Shown here: positions 1-6,422 of the stretch, piece by piece | Position numbering within the stretch: position 1 is the first letter of the stretch | Layout of the letters: the number at the start of each line of letters is the position of its first letter | Assembly: GCA_964410015.1 (NCBI GenBank) | Contig: CAYPFV010000137.1 | Coordinates: 1 to 9,114, forward strand | Origin: SKVR01 sp964410015 | GTDB lineage: Bacteria; Bacteroidota; Bacteroidia; Bacteroidales; UBA7960 | DNA length: 9,114 bases | Reading direction: 5' to 3' | Position numbers and translations under genes: made by a program | Notes under the pieces: generated by a model | Seen by the model: the letters and a program-made list of their open reading frames with translations, nothing else | Told to the model about the DNA's origin: nothing | The model's database searches: none

Positions 1-1
1 G

Positions 2-61
2 CAGGTTTGGGGTCCGCAGAAGCAAGGATACATTTTTGATAAGGTTTCTGCTTACCATTAA
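2..61 (+). CDS. Possible 3' end of an upstream gene (partial, unidentified)
   Basis: One forward frame is open from the window edge and ends at a TAA at 59-61. It gives 19 residues, QVWGPQKQGYIFDKVSAYH, with ordinary codons and an aromatic-rich composition that could be a real C-terminus. I do not recognise the family. If real, it would lie 96 nt upstream of copA on the same strand. The opposite strand is also open here: a minus frame runs without a stop from an ATG at 155-153 (internal ATG at 104-102) to the edge. The two readings exclude each other as genes, and the window alone does not decide between them. Confidence 0.22.
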   Translation, partial: QVWGPQKQGYIFDKVSAYH

Positions 62-157
62 AAAGTTTACTTCTTTCGCTGACCGGGGTTTCAAACTCTT
101 TCATTGCCCCATTGTTACCTTGATAAAACAGATTGATTTTATTCTTACAAACCATCT

Positions 158-2308
158 ATGCAAACAAATAATCTTTATAAAAATATAGAATTTAAGGTAG
201 AGGGAATGAGTTGTACAAACTGTTCTCTGGGTATTAAAAAGGCTCTTGAGAAGAAAGGCTATAAAAATGTAAATGCTGATTTTACCAATGATGATGTATC
301 TTTTGATTTATCCGAAGGATTAGACAAAGAAAACGCTAAAAAAATTATTCAGGATCTGGGGTATTCAGTTTCGGAAAAGGAAATTGAATCCGGGGAAGAG
401 TCTGCAAAAAAAGTACAGAAGAAATTGAGTCCGATAGAAAAAAAATTCTGGTTTTCTGCAGTCTTTACGGTACCACTTATCTTGGCCATGTTTATTCCTT
501 TAAAGATTCTTCATAACGACTTGTTTCAACTTGCCTTAACTATTCCTGTATTTATAGTGGGTTTTGTTCACTTTGGAAAAAGTGCTTATCATAGTTTGAA
601 AGCAGGGGTTACCAATATGGATGTTTTGATCTTTCTGGGAAGTACTGCTGCTTTTTTTTATAGTTTAGCAGGTACAATCCTTGATCTTGGTCCGAAATAT
701 TTGTTTTACGAAACCTCAGCCAGTATCATTACCATTGTTTTACTGGGCAATATGATTGAGCATCGTTCGGTAAAGAAAACAACCTCAGCTATTGATGAAC
801 TTACCCGTTTACAAAAAACAAAAGCCAAAAAAATTCACCAGGAAATGCATGAAGGGCAGGAGTACATAGAAGAGATTGACGCCTCAAAACTGGAAAAAGG
901 TGACTTTGTGCTCATCAACACAGGAGATCAGATTCCTGTTGATGGTGAAATATTCTGGGGGTATGGAAGCATTGATGAATCCATGATCTCAGGAGAAAGT
1001 ATTCCTGTTGACCGCACCAAAGGTGATAAGGTAGTGGGTGGCACTATTCTGGAAAGTGGCAACATTAAAATGAAGGCAATTGCCACGGGTGAAGAAACAG
1101 TACTTGCCCAGATCATACAAATGGTCAGGGAGGCTCAAAAGGACAAACCGCAATTGCAAAACTTAGCAGATAAGATAAGCGGTGTTTTTGTTCCCATTGT
1201 TGTGGGTATTTCTATACTTACACTTTTGGGATGGTATTTTGGTGCAGGGTTGGAATTCAGAGAATCGTTTTTAAGAGCAGTAGCTGTGCTGGTAATTGCA
1301 TGCCCATGTGCCCTTGGACTTGCTATCCCTACTGCTGTGGTAGTTGGTTTAGGAAGGACTGCCAAAAAGGGTATTCTTATCAAAGGGGGAAGTGTATTTG
1401 ATAAGTTTGCAAGAGTTCAGAAAATAGTTTTTGACAAAACCGGAACGCTGACAACAGGTAATTTTAGAATAAAAGATTTAAAGGCATTTGCAGGAAAAAC
1501 CCAGCAAAGTATTGCTTCTCTTCTATTTAGTATTGAAAAACACTCATCGCATCCCATTGCCAAATCCCTGGTTAAAGAACTACGGGGCAGCGAACCTGTT
1601 TTGCTCGATCATATAGAAGAAGAAAAAGGAATTGGTATATCGGCAATTGATAAAAAAGGCAACAGATATACTGTTGGTTCTTATGATACGGTAAGAGACC
1701 TCACCGCAGATCGAAACCACAACATATACCTCACCATGAATGGAAAGCTCATCGGGTGGATTGATATTGAAGATGAAGTAAAAAAAGAGGCCAGGGAAAT
1801 GATGGATTTTTTGAAAAAAAGAAATATTCAACCCGTTCTTCTCAGTGGTGACAGAGAGCATAAGTGTAATGAAATTGCACAGCAGCTGGGCATTGAAGAA
1901 GTCTATTCAGAAAAAAGGCCACATGAAAAACTGGAAATTGTAAACCAGCTTTCATCAGATTATAAAATAGCCATGGTAGGTGATGGTATCAATGATGCAC
2001 CGGCTTTGGCCAAATCTTTTGTGGGTATAAGTATGAGCAATGCCACGCAAGTGGCAGTAAAATCTGCTGAGGTTGTATTGCTCAAAGGGAATCTGTCTTT
2101 ATTGTCACGTACTTTCGAATCTGCTTATCTTACCCAGCGTACCATCAAAGAGAATCTGTTCTGGGCTTTTATTTACAATGTAATGGCTATTCCGCTTGCT
2201 ATTACGGGTGTTTTAAGTCCAATGATCGCAGCAGGTACTATGGCACTTTCAGATGTGATTGTGGTATTCAATTCATTGCGTTTGAAGAAAAGAAAAATGA
2301 AGGGGTAA
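158..2308 (+). CDS. copA: Copper-exporting P1B-type ATPase (CopA-like)
   Basis: This is an inner-membrane ATPase that should pump Cu(I) out of the cytoplasm. The 716 residues hold one N-terminal HMA domain (about 10-72) with the GMSCTNC metal motif (C19, C22), then about eight membrane helices (starting near 96, 121, 153, 183, 342, 369, 665 and 686). The actuator loop has SGE at 278-280. The CPC motif is at 382-384, the phosphorylated Asp is D426 in DKTGT, the HP motif is at 465-466, and the hinge GDGINDAP starts at 608. M154, E185 and D338 match the proposed copper-entry residues of Legionella CopA, and Y673-N674 match the helix-7 copper ligands. In the last helix M695 and S698 are kept, but the second Ser of MxxSS is D699. 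At 716 residues it is compact, as expected for a single HMA domain. It converges on rho. No CueR- or CopY-like regulator is visible. The family is certain; Cu(I) specificity is very likely. Confidence 0.93.
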   Translation: MQTNNLYKNIEFKVEGMSCTNCSLGIKKALEKKGYKNVNADFTNDDVSFDLSEGLDKENAKKIIQDLGYSVSEKEIESGEESAKKVQKKLSPIEKKFWFSAVFTVPLILAMFIPLKILHNDLFQLALTIPVFIVGFVHFGKSAYHSLKAGVTNMDVLIFLGSTAAFFYSLAGTILDLGPKYLFYETSASIITIVLLGNMIEHRSVKKTTSAIDELTRLQKTKAKKIHQEMHEGQEYIEEIDASKLEKGDFVLINTGDQIPVDGEIFWGYGSIDESMISGESIPVDRTKGDKVVGGTILESGNIKMKAIATGEETVLAQIIQMVREAQKDKPQLQNLADKISGVFVPIVVGISILTLLGWYFGAGLEFRESFLRAVAVLVIACPCALGLAIPTAVVVGLGRTAKKGILIKGGSVFDKFARVQKIVFDKTGTLTTGNFRIKDLKAFAGKTQQSIASLLFSIEKHSSHPIAKSLVKELRGSEPVLLDHIEEEKGIGISAIDKKGNRYTVGSYDTVRDLTADRNHNIYLTMNGKLIGWIDIEDEVKKEAREMMDFLKKRNIQPVLLSGDREHKCNEIAQQLGIEEVYSEKRPHEKLEIVNQLSSDYKIAMVGDGINDAPALAKSFVGISMSNATQVAVKSAEVVLLKGNLSLLSRTFESAYLTQRTIKENLFWAFIYNVMAIPLAITGVLSPMIAAGTMALSDVIVVFNSLRLKKRKMKG

Positions 2309-2366
2309 ACAAAAATTCTTGAAATCTATTCAATGCAAGAATTGAACAGATGTTTGATATGGTATA

Positions 2367-2398
2367 AAAAAGCAAAGGGCTGCATTTGCAGCCCTTTG
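2367..2398 (-). terminator. Intrinsic terminator of rho, possibly shared with copA
   Basis: A perfect inverted repeat pairs 2373-2384 (CAAAGGGCTGCA) with 2387-2398, leaving a realistic GC-rich stem of about 10 bp with a 4-nt loop. On the minus strand it is followed at once by CTTTTTTAT, a good U-tract, and it lies about 55 nt beyond the rho stop, so it mainly serves rho. On the plus strand the stem is followed only by TAATTTGAG, so for copA it would be a weaker terminator. That the gene for a termination factor ends in a factor-independent site is an inference from this geometry. Confidence 0.85.
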
Positions 2399-2407
2399 TA
2401 ATTTGAG

Positions 2408-2428
2408 TTCCTGAATGAGTTTCAGGAA
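2408..2428. repeat. Second inverted repeat between copA and rho
   Basis: An 8-bp perfect inverted repeat, TTCCTGAA at 2408-2415 and TTCAGGAA at 2421-2428, has a 5-nt loop. It lies between the rho stop and the main terminator hairpin. It has no real U-tract on either strand, so it is more likely an RNA 3'-end stabilising stem or a chance palindrome than a second terminator. Confidence 0.4.
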
Positions 2429-2452
2429 AATAGTTTCTGAACCTGTATCCTT

Positions 2453-4327
2453 CTAACCATTCATAGAAATAAGGAACTCTTCATTTGTTTTTGTACCTTT
2501 CATTCTTGCCTGGAGAAATTCCATTGCTTCAATGGGATTCATATCAGTAAGTAATTTGCGTAATATCCATATTCTGTTCATAATATCTTTATCAAGCAAT
2601 AAATCCTCGCGCCTTGTTCCGGAGGCAACAATATCGATGGATGGGAATATCCGTTTGTTAGATAAACGACGGTCGAGTTGTAACTCCATGTTACCCGTGC
2701 CTTTAAATTCTTCAAAGATCACCTCATCCATTTTCGATCCGGTGTCGATAAGGGCAGTTGCTATGATGGATAACGAGCCTCCCTCTTCAATATTTCTTGC
2801 TGCACCAAAAAATCTTTTCGGCTTATGCAATGCATTTGCATCCACACCACCCGATAAAACCTTACCCGATGCAGGAGCAACGGTGTTGAAAGCACGTGCC
2901 AAACGAGTTATTGAGTCGAGCAAAATGACTACATCATGACCGCATTCAACCATTCTTTTGGCTTTTTCCAGGGCTATGTTGGCTACTTTTACGTGTCTGT
3001 CGGCAGGTTCATCGAACGTAGAAGATATAACTTCTGCTTTTACATTTCGTGCCATTTCTGTAACCTCTTCGGGTCTTTCATCAATAAGCAGTACAATCAA
3101 AAACACCTCTGGGTGATTGGCCGCTATGGCATTGGCAACATCCTGCAACAGGATGGTTTTACCTGTTTTGGGTTGTGCAACAATCAAACCCCTTTGTCCT
3201 TTACCTATCGGTGCAAACATATCAATAATTCTGGAGGAAACATTGGCTTGCTTATGACCGGTTAAGGCAAATTTTTCTTGTGGAAACAAAGGTGTTAAAA
3301 AATCAAATGGCACCCGATCGCGCACTTCTGCCGGATCACGTCCGTTGATTTTCTCTACTTTGATCAATGGGAAATATTTTTCATTCTCTTTAGGAGGTCT
3401 GATACCACCGCTGACTGTATCACCTGTTTTCAAACCAAAAAGTTTGATTTGGCTTTGCGATACATAAATATCGTCGGGAGAATTGAGGTAATTATAGTCT
3501 GATGAACGAAGAAAACCATATCCGTCAGACATAATTTCTAAAACACCTTCTGCTGTAATGATGCCATCAAATTCATAGGTGGGTTCTTTACCTTTATTTT
3601 CCTGAGAACGAGGTTTCTGATTATGTTCTTTGATGGGTTGTGATTTGATCTGATTGGTTGAATGACTGCTTTTAAAACTATTGCTCGCAGAGTTACTTTC
3701 TCTGTTGCTTGTTTCTCTGTTGCTGATTGTTTCCCTGTTGCTGATTGGTTCCCTGATGCTGCTTCTTGTTGACTCAATCGGATCTTTGATATCCTTGTTT
3801 ATTGGATATTTGTCAGAAGTGGTATAGTCCCTGTATTCCGGTTTTATAGGAAGATGTTTTTCAGCATCTTTAATATCTTTATGAATGAAAGGGAATTTTA
3901 TAGATTCATGACTATTTTCAACATCATTTTCTCCGGGAGAGGATTGAAACTCACCATGATCTGGTTTTGATCTGCCGGTTTCATCTCCGGTTTTTCCTTT
4001 AGGTGCATCAACGGAAGATTCTTTGATAGATTGTCTTGCATCAGAAATTATATCGGCAGTTTTACTTTCTTTGCCAGACTTTCCTGTTTGTTTTTCCTGT
4101 TTTTCTTTTGAAGAAGATAAGGGAATTCTTTTTCTGGGCCGGCTTGTTTTTTTCTCCGCTTTTTCCTCCTTGTCTGGATTTGAGTTTGGTTTTATCGCTT
4201 GCAAATCCAATATCTTATATATAAGCTCCTGCTTTTTATAAGAATCTATTTTTTTGATGTCTAAAGATCGGGCGATCTCTTTTAATTCGGTGAGCAGTTT
4301 GCTGTTAAGGGATACAATATCGTACAT
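2453..4327 (-). CDS. rho: Transcription termination factor Rho with long disordered insertion
   Basis: Rho is a hexameric RNA-dependent ATPase/helicase that binds C-rich nascent RNA and dislodges RNA polymerase. The 624 residues divide into an N-terminal helical Rho_N domain (1-45); a low-complexity Lys/Ser/Glu/Asn-rich insertion (about 46-250); a cold-shock RNA-binding domain (251-330) with DGYGFLR and PDDIYVS; and the RecA-like ATPase. In the ATPase, Walker A is AQPKTGKT (384-391), the catalytic pair is D416-E417, Walker B is DVVILLD (465-471), the Q-loop region is ASGKVLSGGV (486-495), the R-loop region is TGSKMDEV (529-536), and LDRRLSNKR (551-559) covers the arginine finger. W587 matches E. 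coli W381. E. coli Rho is 419 residues, so the extra length is almost all the insertion. The ATG at 4325-4327 follows an A/T-rich leader with no Shine-Dalgarno, and the N-terminus MYDIVSLNSKLL fits Bacteroidota Rho. It is monocistronic: convergent with copA and divergent from the porin gene. Confidence 0.97.
   Translation of the reverse strand: MYDIVSLNSKLLTELKEIARSLDIKKIDSYKKQELIYKILDLQAIKPNSNPDKEEKAEKKTSRPRKRIPLSSSKEKQEKQTGKSGKESKTADIISDARQSIKESSVDAPKGKTGDETGRSKPDHGEFQSSPGENDVENSHESIKFPFIHKDIKDAEKHLPIKPEYRDYTTSDKYPINKDIKDPIESTRSSIREPISNRETISNRETSNRESNSASNSFKSSHSTNQIKSQPIKEHNQKPRSQENKGKEPTYEFDGIITAEGVLEIMSDGYGFLRSSDYNYLNSPDDIYVSQSQIKLFGLKTGDTVSGGIRPPKENEKYFPLIKVEKINGRDPAEVRDRVPFDFLTPLFPQEKFALTGHKQANVSSRIIDMFAPIGKGQRGLIVAQPKTGKTILLQDVANAIAANHPEVFLIVLLIDERPEEVTEMARNVKAEVISSTFDEPADRHVKVANIALEKAKRMVECGHDVVILLDSITRLARAFNTVAPASGKVLSGGVDANALHKPKRFFGAARNIEEGGSLSIIATALIDTGSKMDEVIFEEFKGTGNMELQLDRRLSNKRIFPSIDIVASGTRREDLLLDKDIMNRIWILRKLLTDMNPIEAMEFLQARMKGTKTNEEFLISMNG
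3578..4192 (-). other. rho: Intrinsically disordered insertion of Rho (residues ~46-250)
   Basis: This part of rho encodes about 205 residues of charged, low-complexity protein rich in Lys, Glu, Ser, Asn, Asp and Arg, with few large hydrophobics apart from a short stretch near 144-150 (KFPFIHK). It includes a tandem repeat at residues 195-211 (ISNRET, ISNRET, SNRES; DNA 3695-3745) and a repeated KDIKD at 150-154 and 178-182. It separates the Rho_N helical domain from the RNA-binding domain. From memory of published work, the corresponding region of Bacteroides thetaiotaomicron Rho is disordered and supports phase separation. Transfer of that role to this protein is inference. Confidence 0.8.
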
Positions 4328-4454
4328 GAATTGTAAAAATTAAAGTTAGTTACGATTTTTTGTTATTAATGACGTTTGTTTTTTATAATCATTTGATTAA
4401 TAATGCTTATATACAGATTTCAATCTGACTTCTGATAATTCAAACAATATAAAA

Positions 4455-4613
4455 ATGGAATACAACTGGGATTTGAATTTAGATGAGCACAATTCTACCC
4501 AAGAAAAGCAATTCCTGATAAATATGAATTGCAGTTTCAGATTTTTTTGGTTGACAAAGGAAATTTGGTTTAATAATAGAAAATCAAAGAAATTGTTTTT
4601 CGAAGGAATTTAG
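4455..4613 (+). CDS. Doubtful small ORF, 52 residues
   Basis: The frame runs from ATG at 4455 to TAG at 4611-4613, starting MEYNWDLNLDEHNS and ending KLFFEGI. The leader CAAACAATATAAAA is A-rich, as for local genes. The first half is acidic and the second half basic and aromatic. I do not recognise it. Against it: it lies antisense to the predicted rho leader and has no good promoter of its own. It may be a small protein, a remnant of a decayed gene, or chance. Confidence 0.2.
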   Translation: MEYNWDLNLDEHNSTQEKQFLINMNCSFRFFWLTKEIWFNNRKSKKLFFEGI

Positions 4614-4616
4614 TTG

Positions 4617-4646
4617 CAAAGATAAGGAATATTGCAATACTCCAAA
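4617..4646 (-). promoter_or_regulatory. Predicted Bacteroidota housekeeping promoter of rho
   Basis: Read on the minus strand, TTTG (4646-4643) is followed after 18 nt by TATCTTTG (4624-4617). This matches the Bacteroidota sigma consensus TTTG-N19-21-TAnnTTTG in both boxes, with spacing one base short. Transcription would start near 4611-4614, leaving a rho leader of about 285 nt. It is the only two-box match I found on this strand of the spacer. Confidence 0.6.
4630..4639. repeat. 10-bp palindrome inside the rho promoter spacer
   Basis: TATTGCAATA is a perfect 10-bp palindrome sitting wholly between the predicted -33 and -7 boxes of the rho promoter. That is where a repressor or an MerR-type activator would bind. 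The site is short and AT-rich, so chance is possible. Confidence 0.3.
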
Positions 4647-4672
4647 ACTTTATTGAAGAAATTTATTTAATT

Positions 4673-4687
4673 TTTATCGGCGATAAA
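4673..4687. promoter_or_regulatory. Perfect 15-bp palindrome, operator-like
   Basis: TTTATCGGCGATAAA has two 7-bp arms (TTTATCG and CGATAAA) around a single central G. It lies 27 bp upstream of the predicted rho -33 box and about 400 bp before the porin start. The GC-containing core in a very AT-rich spacer and the perfect symmetry suggest a dimeric regulator site. I cannot name the regulator. Confidence 0.4.
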
Positions 4688-4925
4688 TCAATTTAGTTTA
4701 GGGTACTGTGAATAAAATTCCAGAAATTTCGATGGATATATTTAAAAACGGTTCTGTTATATTCGCTTGCTTTTGTCTGTATATCGAAATAAATATTCAA
4801 TTAAGCGACTATTTTTTGCGATTAAATGTGTGGTTTTTTTGATTTTACAAAAGTTTTACTTCTTTTTTCTCCTGGTATTGCTGAAACAATTCAAAAATCA
4901 TGAACAAAAGAAATATGTTTTATTA

Positions 4926-4933
4926 TAATTTTG
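4926..4933 (+). promoter_or_regulatory. Candidate -7 element for the porin gene
   Basis: TAATTTTG matches the Bacteroidota -7 consensus TAnnTTTG exactly, about 158 nt before the porin ATG. No TTTG is present 19-21 nt upstream (the sequence there is TGAACAAAAG), so the -33 box is missing or degenerate. If used, the leader would be roughly 150 nt. Confidence 0.35.
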
Positions 4934-5090
4934 CAGTTCAAAATCACCCCATTACTTGTCGGAGTTGACCTTTAATATTCTGGTTTATTTCTTGGTATTC
5001 CTCAATTGGTTAGGTTCTGTTGCATATATTGTTTTTTTTAAAATGAGTCATTTTTCTCAATTAGTATAAATTATTTTTTAAATAAAATAG

Positions 5091-6326
5091 ATGAATCGCA
5101 TTTTGTTGCTTATTATTATACTTTCATCTGGTGTTGGTTCTGTTAGTTCACAAACAGGTGATTATGAAGTAACACCCTATGGATTTGTTAGTTATGAGGC
5201 AATATTTGATACATACCGTTCGGTGGAAACACGAGACGGAGAAATGTATCTTTTCCCCAAAAAACCTGTATTTGATGACAATGGAGCAGATATAAATAAA
5301 AGAAATAAACTTAATATGCTGTCCTTGCAATCCCGGTTTGGTTTCCGGGTTGATGGTCCCGAGGTATGGGGAGCTAAACTCAAAGCCATTCTTGAAGCTG
5401 ATTTTTTTGGCATTGATCAGTCATCCTCGCGGCTATTGCGTTTGAGACTTGCTTACCTGGAGTTAAAATGGGAAAATACCGGATTGCTTGCAGGTAATGC
5501 ATTTCATCCCACATTTGTTATGGATTGTTTCCCGGCTAATATATCTTTTGCTGCAGCTGTTCCCTTTCATCCTTTAAACCGCTCACCCCAGATTCGAATT
5601 TCGCATAATTTGAGTCAGTCATTATCCGGATCATTATCTCTTCTTATTCATGGATACCACAATACTCCCGGACCTTCTGATGCCCAGCGTAATTCTGGAT
5701 TACCCGATTCCCAGATTCAACTCCGGTTTGATAAAGGCAATTTTTTACTGGGTGCAACAGCAGGGTATAAATTCCTGTCGCCAAGAGATTCTACAAACGC
5801 CGGAATAGCAACATCCAAAACCATTGGTTCTTATAACCTGCAGGCTTTTACAAGAGTTAAGATTCAAAATTTTATTTTTAAATTACAAGGACTATATGGT
5901 GAAAATTTTTCTCACTTCATTATGATTGGCGGATATGGTGCTAAAGGCACTAACTCTACCGAAAACCCCTTCGACTGGGATGCTGATTATGATTATGCTA
6001 ACCTGTGTACTTTTTCTACCTGGGTGGATATGGATTACCAGCACAATGATTTGAATTATGGCATATTTGCCGGTTATACCGAAAATCTTGGATCAACTGA
6101 CCCATACCTTAAAATACCAGGGTATTCCCGGTTTGATGAACTTCATGCACTTTTCAGGATTTCACCCCGCATTGTTTATGCGTTTCAAAAGTTTTCAGCA
6201 GCATTAGAATATTCATTTTATAGTGCTGTTTATACCTTTGATTTTGATGAGAATTATAAAGCGGTTTCAACACTTGACCCGGTGACTAATAATCATGTGA
6301 TCTTTCAGTTCAAATATGTTTTTTGA
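5091..6326 (+). CDS. DcaP-like outer-membrane beta-barrel porin
   Basis: The 411-residue product should be an outer-membrane channel. It begins with a signal peptide (positive N-terminus, hydrophobic 4-11, likely cleavage after VSS at 18-20, leaving Gln21) and ends in KYVF, the terminal aromatic used by the Bam machinery. In between it has alternating amphipathic strands typical of a barrel. The first half resembles the DcaP/porin group: YGFVSYEAIFD near 30, SLQSRFGFR at 78-86, LEADFFG at 101-107, LRLRLAYLEL at 116-125, and LLAGNAFHPTF at 132-142, where the family has a Leu-Leu-Ala-Gly-Gln-Thr segment. DcaP proteins pass small anionic solutes, but nothing here fixes the substrate, and no SusD or TonB plug is present. 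The ATG is preceded directly by an in-frame TAG, so the start is fixed. It is a single-gene unit. The barrel is nearly certain; the family is probable. Confidence 0.75.
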   Translation: MNRILLLIIILSSGVGSVSSQTGDYEVTPYGFVSYEAIFDTYRSVETRDGEMYLFPKKPVFDDNGADINKRNKLNMLSLQSRFGFRVDGPEVWGAKLKAILEADFFGIDQSSSRLLRLRLAYLELKWENTGLLAGNAFHPTFVMDCFPANISFAAAVPFHPLNRSPQIRISHNLSQSLSGSLSLLIHGYHNTPGPSDAQRNSGLPDSQIQLRFDKGNFLLGATAGYKFLSPRDSTNAGIATSKTIGSYNLQAFTRVKIQNFIFKLQGLYGENFSHFIMIGGYGAKGTNSTENPFDWDADYDYANLCTFSTWVDMDYQHNDLNYGIFAGYTENLGSTDPYLKIPGYSRFDELHALFRISPRIVYAFQKFSAALEYSFYSAVYTFDFDENYKAVSTLDPVTNNHVIFQFKYVF

Positions 6327-6366
6327 AAAGATTAACCCTTAAAAATAAATGGGATACCCCACCTGC

Positions 6367-6404
6367 AAAAAACCACGCTCTCAGTATAAAAAGCGCGGTT
6401 TTTT
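6367..6404. terminator. Bidirectional terminator between the porin and TlpA-like genes
   Basis: Arms 6367-6379 (AAAAAACCACGCT) and 6392-6404 (AGCGCGGTTTTTT) form a 13-bp stem with a 12-nt loop, and both strands carry a T6 tract. It sits 40 nt after the porin stop and 19 nt beyond the TlpA-like gene's stop. The only mispair is A6375-C6396 on the plus transcript; on the minus transcript the same position is a U-G wobble, so the hairpin is stronger for the minus-strand operon. Confidence 0.85.
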
Positions 6405-6422
6405 ACTGATAATGAAATGGTA

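Larger units (their letters stand above)
4328..5090. other. 763-bp AT-rich divergent intergenic region between rho and the porin gene
   Basis: This long spacer is strongly AT-rich with many T and A runs. It contains a good minus-strand promoter for rho (4617-4646), a palindrome inside that promoter's spacer (4630-4639), a perfect 15-bp palindrome (4673-4687), a plus-strand -7-like element before the porin gene (4926-4933), and a doubtful 52-codon ORF (4455-4613). From about 4690 to 4920 I see only short AT-rich direct and inverted repeats and no credible gene or RNA fold. The sequence after 4940 is probably the long 5' leader of the porin gene. There is no sign of an insertion sequence or tRNA. 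Confidence 0.75.

Noticed and set aside
1..155. Minus-strand open frame of about 51 codons reaching the left edge
   Set aside because: The translation matches no family I know, and its first ATG is only two bases from the copA start, leaving no room for promoters. An internal ATG at 104-102 is possible, but nothing supports it; noted only as the alternative to the plus-strand fragment.
928..1861. Three minus-strand ORFs opposite copA
   Set aside because: They are shadows of the conserved copA frame, with no recognisable motifs or leader.
158..2308. CopA as a zinc/cadmium/lead exporter because of the helix-8 Asp
   Set aside because: The ZntA-type Asp lies about four residues earlier relative to the conserved NxLRL, and the Tyr-Asn, Met and entry-site residues here are the Cu(I) set.
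2532..3265. Two plus-strand ORFs (135 and 109 codons) opposite rho
   Set aside because: They lie fully antisense to the conserved ATPase part of rho, and their translations look like shadow frames with no domain pattern.
4415..4429. Small hairpin CAGATT-TC-AATCTG in the rho leader region as a riboswitch
   Set aside because: A six-pair stem with a two-base loop is too small, and no conserved aptamer pattern is visible.
4726..4790. Distant inverted repeat ATTTCGAT (4726-4733) / ATCGAAAT (4783-4790)
   Set aside because: Eight bases separated by 49 nt in AT-rich DNA, with no target duplication or transposase, so it is likely chance.
4826..4975. Short plus-strand ORFs of 25 and 22 codons in the spacer (one starting MCGFF)
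   Set aside because: Too short; the MCG start recalls glutamine amidotransferases, but nothing of that family follows.
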